NCBI GenBank assembly: GCA_950106755.1
Contig: OX467091.1
Span: 27,545,538-27,609,537, forward strand
Source: Climacium dendroides
Lineage: Eukaryota > Streptophyta > Bryopsida > Hypnales > Climaciaceae
DNA length: 64,000 bases
Direction of reading: 5' to 3'
Below are positions 59,152 through 64,000 of this stretch, one piece after another. The translations under genes were made by a program, and so were the position numbers. Positions within the stretch are counted from its first letter, which is position 1. Each line of letters begins with the position of its first letter. Below the pieces are notes generated by a model. The model saw nothing but the letters and a program-made list of their open reading frames with translations. It had not been told where the DNA came from and searched no databases.

Positions 59152-62045
59152 GTGTTAGAGCCATTGCTTCCTAATAAGGCTGCTCTAAATGAAAATGGAA
59201 GTCCATTTTCGGTGCAGAACACCCTATCCAGTAGTCCAAGGCATTCTTCTGTGTCACGTCCCCCGTTGCATCCAAGTGCAATCAGTCGATTGAGTATAAT
59301 AGAATGCCTGAAGAGATTGGCATCTATGCATCGTTCAAGGAACGAGTTATCCACAATGGACCTCAACAGTATGAAGCATCACCGCGTGCAATTTCTTCCA
59401 GCCGTATTCAATGGGAATGTCATTTTCGAATTGCCTCCTTGTCGACTGTCGTCCTCTTCAGCAGCAGCGAAGAACTTGGAAGGAATGGATAAGCGATACG
59501 ATGGACATCCTTGGTGCAAATTGGTGACTACAAACATTCAGAACTCTGACAATCTGAAGTTCCGTAAGTCATATTGTGCAGGTCATCTTGCTTGTGAGAA
59601 TCCAGATTGTGATTATGTGAAGAGGACTTCTAAACGCAATGAGACAGAGTGGAGTGGCTATACAACATTTCCTTTTGAAGTAGGAAACAATACTTCAAAA
59701 GATTGTACGCTTGTTTGCAAAGTGTGCAAGATTTCACCATCATGCCTAAGTGTGTGTGATGCTCGGATTTACTATTGCTACAGTGCTAATCCACATATGA
59801 GTAGAGCTGCAATTCACTTTGGAGACCACACTCACCCTGTTGCAAAAGGAATGTACAGGGATTCTGCAAAAGAAATTTGTGGACTTCTAGTAGATGAAGT
59901 GGTTAAGACACCAAAGGCCACTAACTCAGCAATTGCTTTGTCTGCAAGCAAAGAGTTTTTGACAAACTATTTATTTCATGATGGTCAAGGGGAAAAGAAA
60001 ATGTTGAAGGGAGAAGAGTTGGAGGAAGTGATGGATCGCTTTGAATTCTTAAGCAGTCCGAATGTTAGAAATGTCATATCATCATTTCGCTCAAGCAATG
60101 GAGGAGGTGTAATTGATAACATCATGACCATGAAGAAGGAATCAAAGTTTGAATTCATTCACGACAGTGTATTTCCAGGACAGGGAAAGGAGAAAGTTTA
60201 CATTTTCAAGATGCTTACTGAGGGTCCTAGAAGTGGAGTGGATTTGGTGAAGCGCATGCAACCTGGAGGGAATTTGGAAAATGTTTGGATGATGTTTAAC
60301 CATGTGAAGCGTGTGAAGGAGTGGACAACAATGGCATGTCATGTTTATGATGCACAATACAAGAAGGTAATGACCATTGCAGTCTGTGATATGCAATCTG
60401 AAGATACTGAAATTCAAGTGCAATTTTGGAGGTGTTTGAATGCCGTCATGTCACGAAATGGAGTACATCACCCAAACTTCAAGGGGTTCATGGCAGATAG
60501 CGCTATGGCAAATTGGAATGCTGTTCGTATAGTCTATGGAAATGGTTCAGCTAGTGACAGAATGGAGAATCGTGAGCTAACATGCTTACTGCATTGGAGC
60601 ACTTTATTTCAGAAGCATACTCAAAAATACATCAAGGAGGAATTCCAAAATCAGCACACAAAACTTTGCAAACAATACAAAGATTCCAAGACAATGGAAG
60701 AAGCAGAGACACGATATCTAGCAATTAAATCATGGTGGTTATCATCTGGAGCAGCAACTGAAGATGCGCTTCATTACTTAGATCACTGGTTAGCATTTTG
60801 GCATTTTCGATATCGGCAATGGGGGGGATTCATGCAAATGGTGAGTATAACATTTCTGTATCATGTACATTAGAGTAGTTATAGAAGACTACCCCAAGGA
60901 AATGGTCTTCGTTTTAGTAATAAAATAGGATACGTAAATGATCTAAAATAAAGGGAGGTGAATAGAATTAAAAGAAATGGTATTAATTGTTAATATTTTT
61001 CTTGGTGTTTTAGTAGTTAAGCGCATAGAGAAATCGTTTATGAAAAATAGCATGAAGGATTTTGTCGTCTTCAAAATTCTACCCTAAACTAAATTAAATT
61101 ACTGGATGTAATAGTCCTTTTTTTTATTGCGGAAGATTGTAATGTATGGAATTGACTGCAATTTTTTTTCTCTACTTGTGATGCAATGCAGGATTTGAAT
61201 TTGGAAGAGATGGCGGATATGCCTTCCTGCAATTTGTCGGAGACAATTCACAATAAGTGGCTCCAAATGTCTGGCAATCGAGGAAACAATCTATTTGATG
61301 CTACATGCGATGACAGCATCCGTGCGTGGATGCAAATGACTAACTATCGAGCTTATTTAAAAGGGCATGCATCTGGATGTGGCCCATCGAAGGGTGAGTT
61401 GAAGTTGAGAGCTGCTAGACGAAGTGGAGACCCTAAGAAGATGGCAGAGGCATTGAATACCTTACCTGGATGTGAAGGTTTTGGAATTCGTGTACCACAC
61501 TTGGAGGAAGAGGAAATCTTTGGAAGCACAAAGAGGAAGTTGGACGTACCTATTGGTGATGCAGGGGATTCACATCGACCGGACAAGGTTAATTTTTCGC
61601 AACCTCATATTCGTACAAGGTCAACTGTGGTTGGGGTAGAGTCTTTTGGTGACAAAGGAAAAGAACAAGGGACAAATGACTTCAATCATGTTACAGTTGC
61701 ATTTGAAAGTGACTGTGATACATCTAAGTGGCACATTGCAAGGATCAGCTACAAATCAAATGCAAGATGTTATGCTCAACAGCGGGGGTCAAATATGAAA
61801 TGCACTGCAAAAATCTCGAAGGGATGGAAGGGAACACCAGCTCCAACTTATCGCGGAAGAAAGGAAGATTACGGAAGCAAGAGAGAGGTGATAAGTGACT
61901 TCTGGTTTTGTCCAGATGACATTGAATATTGTGTGAAAGGTACAAAGCGGAAGTGGGTCATTGACTGGCCAAGTTTGCCAGACATTTGGCCTGTTTTAAG
62001 TGGGACCAATTTAAGTCGGGAAGAGACTTTGCTCCTGCAACATGC
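59152..62045 (+). pseudogene. WRKY-GCM1-like zinc finger / MULE transposase-like gene, cut by a CACTA element
   Basis: Exons about 59152-60840 and 61192-62045 join in phase 0 across a GT-AG intron. The first part has a zinc-finger-like module: SYCAGHLACENPDCDYV, later CKVCKISPSC, and IHFGDHTHPV, the C2HxH pattern of WRKY-GCM1-type fingers. It is followed by a transposase-like core: MTIAVCDMQSED, KGFMADSAMANWNAV and ELTCLLHWSTLFQKH, recalling the Asp motifs and C..H of MULE transposases. Exon 2 continues HNKWLQMSGNRG and GHASGCGPSKGELKL. The frame runs into a CACTA terminus at 62046, so the 3' end is displaced or lost. The upstream edge is uncertain. It may be an immobile transposase-derived host gene or an element gene; no inverted ends were found. 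Confidence 0.6.
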
Positions 62046-62059
62046 CACTATAAGAAAAC

Positions 62060-62800
62060 GGTGTCCGCCTGGACATCCAGCCAAAAACGACGTATATCCG
62101 CATAGACACGATACTTTGCACGAGACGTCAGGGTGTCAGGTCGAGAAAGTGGAGATTTTGCGATGATGTCTATGTTAGCATTGCTAGATTGCAGTCACAA
62201 CATACTGATGTTACAAAAAACGTCCATGCAATGTAAGGCATCTAGGTGGACATCAGATGTTTCCCAGGATGTCCAGAATAACATGTTTAGCCACGTCATC
62301 ATCTTTGGTCAAAAATACCTCACAAGTTTAGATAGAATTTTGGTGCGGTCAGAGGTAAAGTGACTGCCCAAGGCTAAAAAGAGGACAACGGGCAGGTTGT
62401 GACTCCTAAAAGCTTATGTGGCATTTGATGTGGCGAGATGAGGTGGTTATTGTGTGACGTGGACCGACGAGGTGGCAAGATGACGTGGCTGCTGTGTAAC
62501 GTGGCATGATGACGTGGATATTGTATGACGTGAACAAGGATGATGACGTGGCATGCCATGTCAGCATCCATGACGAGTCCATGTTCCGACCTCGGATGTC
62601 TCTGTGGACATCACACCTGACGTTTTGACGTCCACATTGACATTACTTCTAGCGTTAACATTTTGTACTTCCTGCGACTGTAACTTCAAAGCACATGCTA
62701 TCGACGGTGCGTTTCATTACGTCTGACTGGACGTGTGGGCGTTGTAGAAGCAACTATAGGCGTCCACTTTGATGTCAAATATGACTCCAGATGCATGACA
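62060..62800. repeat. subterminal GACGTC/GGACATCC repeats
   Basis: Words such as GGACATCC, GATGTCC, TGACGTGG and GACGTC recur every 10-40 bp in both orientations inside the terminus. A TGTG(T/A)(A/C)GTGG-type repeat dominates 62400-62560. These are candidate binding sites of the element's own protein. Confidence 0.6.
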
Positions 62801-63117
62801 TTATTTTATGAAAAAGGGTGAATTTGTACATGATGCACTTCCTTCCTATGTGTTTACTTAGGTCAGGGGCATTTCTGGGCTCTTCAAGTCATACAACTTG
62901 TGCACGTTCTTCAAACTTCATTAGGATAAGATTGCAACCTACTCTTATGATGTCACGTGCAGCACCGAAGTAGACAGATTCTGTCAAAAAATGCATGTTC
63001 AAGATGCATCAGGAATACTTGGAAGACATGAACATGTTGATGTCCACGTATTTCGCAGACGTCCTATGTGACGTCTAAATGCTATCACAGCATACACATG
63101 TCAATGATGTGAACACC

Positions 63118-63747
63118 CTATGCTTCTTCCTCAGATGCGATGTCATCGCTAACTATGGCAACATACTCGCCACCATGGTCTATGGGTTGGCGCACCGGGT
63201 CCACGACTTGTTCCACTGGTTGTAGTCCATCGAAGTCCCTATCATTCACTAACTGCACCATGTTCGGGGTTGTCGTTAGAGGGTGCAATGAGCCACGTCT
63301 ACTCCTCACCTCAGTTCGGCAAACTACTTTCCAACCAGGCCGATGTGGATCATCGGAGAAGAATACCTGTTGGCAATGCAAAGGAAAGGCAAATGAATCT
63401 GCATGGACCGTTCCATCCAAATGGTTGAAGTTTGCCAACGTGAAGCCATACTTATCCTGTTGCACGCTAGGAGCTCGACTACCTTGTGTGCCCCTCACCC
63501 AATCACACAACAACACTGTGACGCAGTGATTTCGATAATCCAATACCAAAATCTCTTCAATGTACCCCACATACTCCTGCGTGGATTCCAATGGCCGGCC
63601 ATTTTGCAAACCCCAACGAAGCTGGCGTGTGAAACTCGCTACCACTCCAGAGTCACGGGTAACAAGCCCACGTTCAGAGCTTCGGACACGGAGGTGCATG
63701 CCATGACAATACATTTGACGATGGGATGTTGCCTTCCGCTCAGGAAG
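63118..63747 (-). CDS. CACTA protein C-terminal exon, DUF4216-like domain
   Basis: The exon starts after an acceptor (GCGTAG) and reads YCHGMHLRV, TRDSGVVASFTRQL, EYVGYIEEILVLDYRN, VTVLLCDWVRG and CQQVFFSDDPHRPGWKVV. This series (GYIEEIL, LxCDW, QVFF.DDP, W.VV) is the pattern of DUF4216, the domain found at the end of plant CACTA TNP2-like polyproteins. The end EEEA at 63118 precedes an in-frame stop. It belongs to the CACTA element whose terminus lies 1.07 kb further left. Confidence 0.8.
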   Translation of the reverse strand, partial: LPERKATSHRQMYCHGMHLRVRSSERGLVTRDSGVVASFTRQLRWGLQNGRPLESTQEYVGYIEEILVLDYRNHCVTVLLCDWVRGTQGSRAPSVQQDKYGFTLANFNHLDGTVHADSFAFPLHCQQVFFSDDPHRPGWKVVCRTEVRSRRGSLHPLTTTPNMVQLVNDRDFDGLQPVEQVVDPVRQPIDHGGEYVAIVSDDIASEEEA

Positions 63748-63823
63748 CTACGCATAATGTCTGATGTCTTCATCCACTGGACGTCCAGAATGATCAGCCT
63801 CCGTCACCGTTGACGTCAGTCAC

Positions 63824-63952
63824 TGCGTGAAGGATGGAAACTCACTTAGTTCAATTGGATAACGGACAGCTCTTCCTAGATTTGAGCGCCGCCATGCAAC
63901 ACGAAAAGCTTCCCGCTCCTCCCATCTTTGGGACTTTGCTGTAGTGTAGTCC
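63824..63952 (-). CDS. candidate upstream exon of the CACTA protein
   Basis: It is bounded by an acceptor (GATGTAG) at 63953 and a donor (GCA|GTGACT). It reads WEEREAFRVAWRRSNLGRA and VRYPIELSEFPSF. The peptide looks genuine but holds no motif I can name. It precedes the DUF4216-like exon on the same strand. Confidence 0.4.
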
Positions 63953-64000
63953 CTACATCACACTCAGCAATAATGAAATTAGGACAACGGATTGAAGATT

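Larger units (their letters stand above)
62046..64000 (-). mobile_element. CACTA transposon, left terminus to window edge
   Basis: CACTATAAGAAAACGG begins at 62046, directly after coding sequence of the gene at 59152. The three bases before it (TGC) should be the target duplication. Dense TGACGT, GATGTCC and GGACATC words fill 62060-62800 as subterminal repeats. A minus-strand exon with a DUF4216-like domain follows at 63118. In TNP2-type CACTA elements this domain lies near the C-terminus of the encoded protein, so 62046 is the 3' end of the element. Confidence 0.85.

Noticed and set aside
63140..63813. Plus-strand open frames at the right edge
   Set aside because: They mirror the DUF4216-like exon on the minus strand, which has the recognisable motifs.

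Overview
The window is nuclear DNA of a green plant (streptophyte). The evidence is a three-exon cytosolic ribosomal protein L9 gene of plant type with a telo-box leader, GT-AG introns throughout, and plant-type transposons: CACTA with a DUF4216-like domain, hAT with DUF659, and a Ty3/gypsy polyprotein. I cannot fix the species. Most of the window is mobile-element sequence, which suggests a large, repeat-rich genome.

Layout. 1-1393: end of a CACTA element. 4.6-6.2 kb: RPL9 (+), with a decayed inverted copy of its leader and first exon at 7.4-7.6 kb. 9.25-9.6 kb: two foldback elements. 9.9-16.2 kb (-): a decayed gene complex with a ParB-like domain, a methyltransferase-like fold and an FCP1/NIF-like phosphatase domain; its introns carry a 20-27 bp palindrome that also forms an array at 16.2-17.5 kb. 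18.4-20.5 kb: simple tandem repeats. 20.5-28.6 kb (-): a Ty3/gypsy element whose 3.5 kb LTR contains an ORF. 28.6-37.3 kb (-): a hAT element split by a 4.28 kb solo LTR of the same LTR family, with a 5 bp target duplication. 37.3-42.1 kb (-): an unrecognised RING-containing gene between GC-rich arrays. 44.5-52.3 kb (-): an apparently intact 12-exon gene (1205 codons) with a ParB-like domain and a C-terminal DNA-methyltransferase-like domain. 54.0-55.2 kb: a non-autonomous CACTA element. 58.6-62.0 kb (+): a zinc-finger/MULE-transposase-like gene cut by a second coding CACTA element, which runs from 62046 off the right edge.

Main result. Two unrelated-looking loci (9.9-16.2 kb decayed, 44.5-52.3 kb intact) share an unusual architecture for a plant nuclear gene: a ParB-like domain followed by a methyltransferase-like fold in which the usual (D/N/S)PP(Y/F/W) motif is replaced by D-x-x-x-(x)-LP. 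Both loci carry repeated palindromes inside introns. The idea that the palindromes are binding or modification sites of the encoded proteins is a hypothesis.

A second window-wide pattern is that several element ORFs stay in one frame for 1.8-3.6 kb and are broken only by in-frame stops, mostly TAG, as expected if CAG codons in methylated DNA decayed by C-to-T change.
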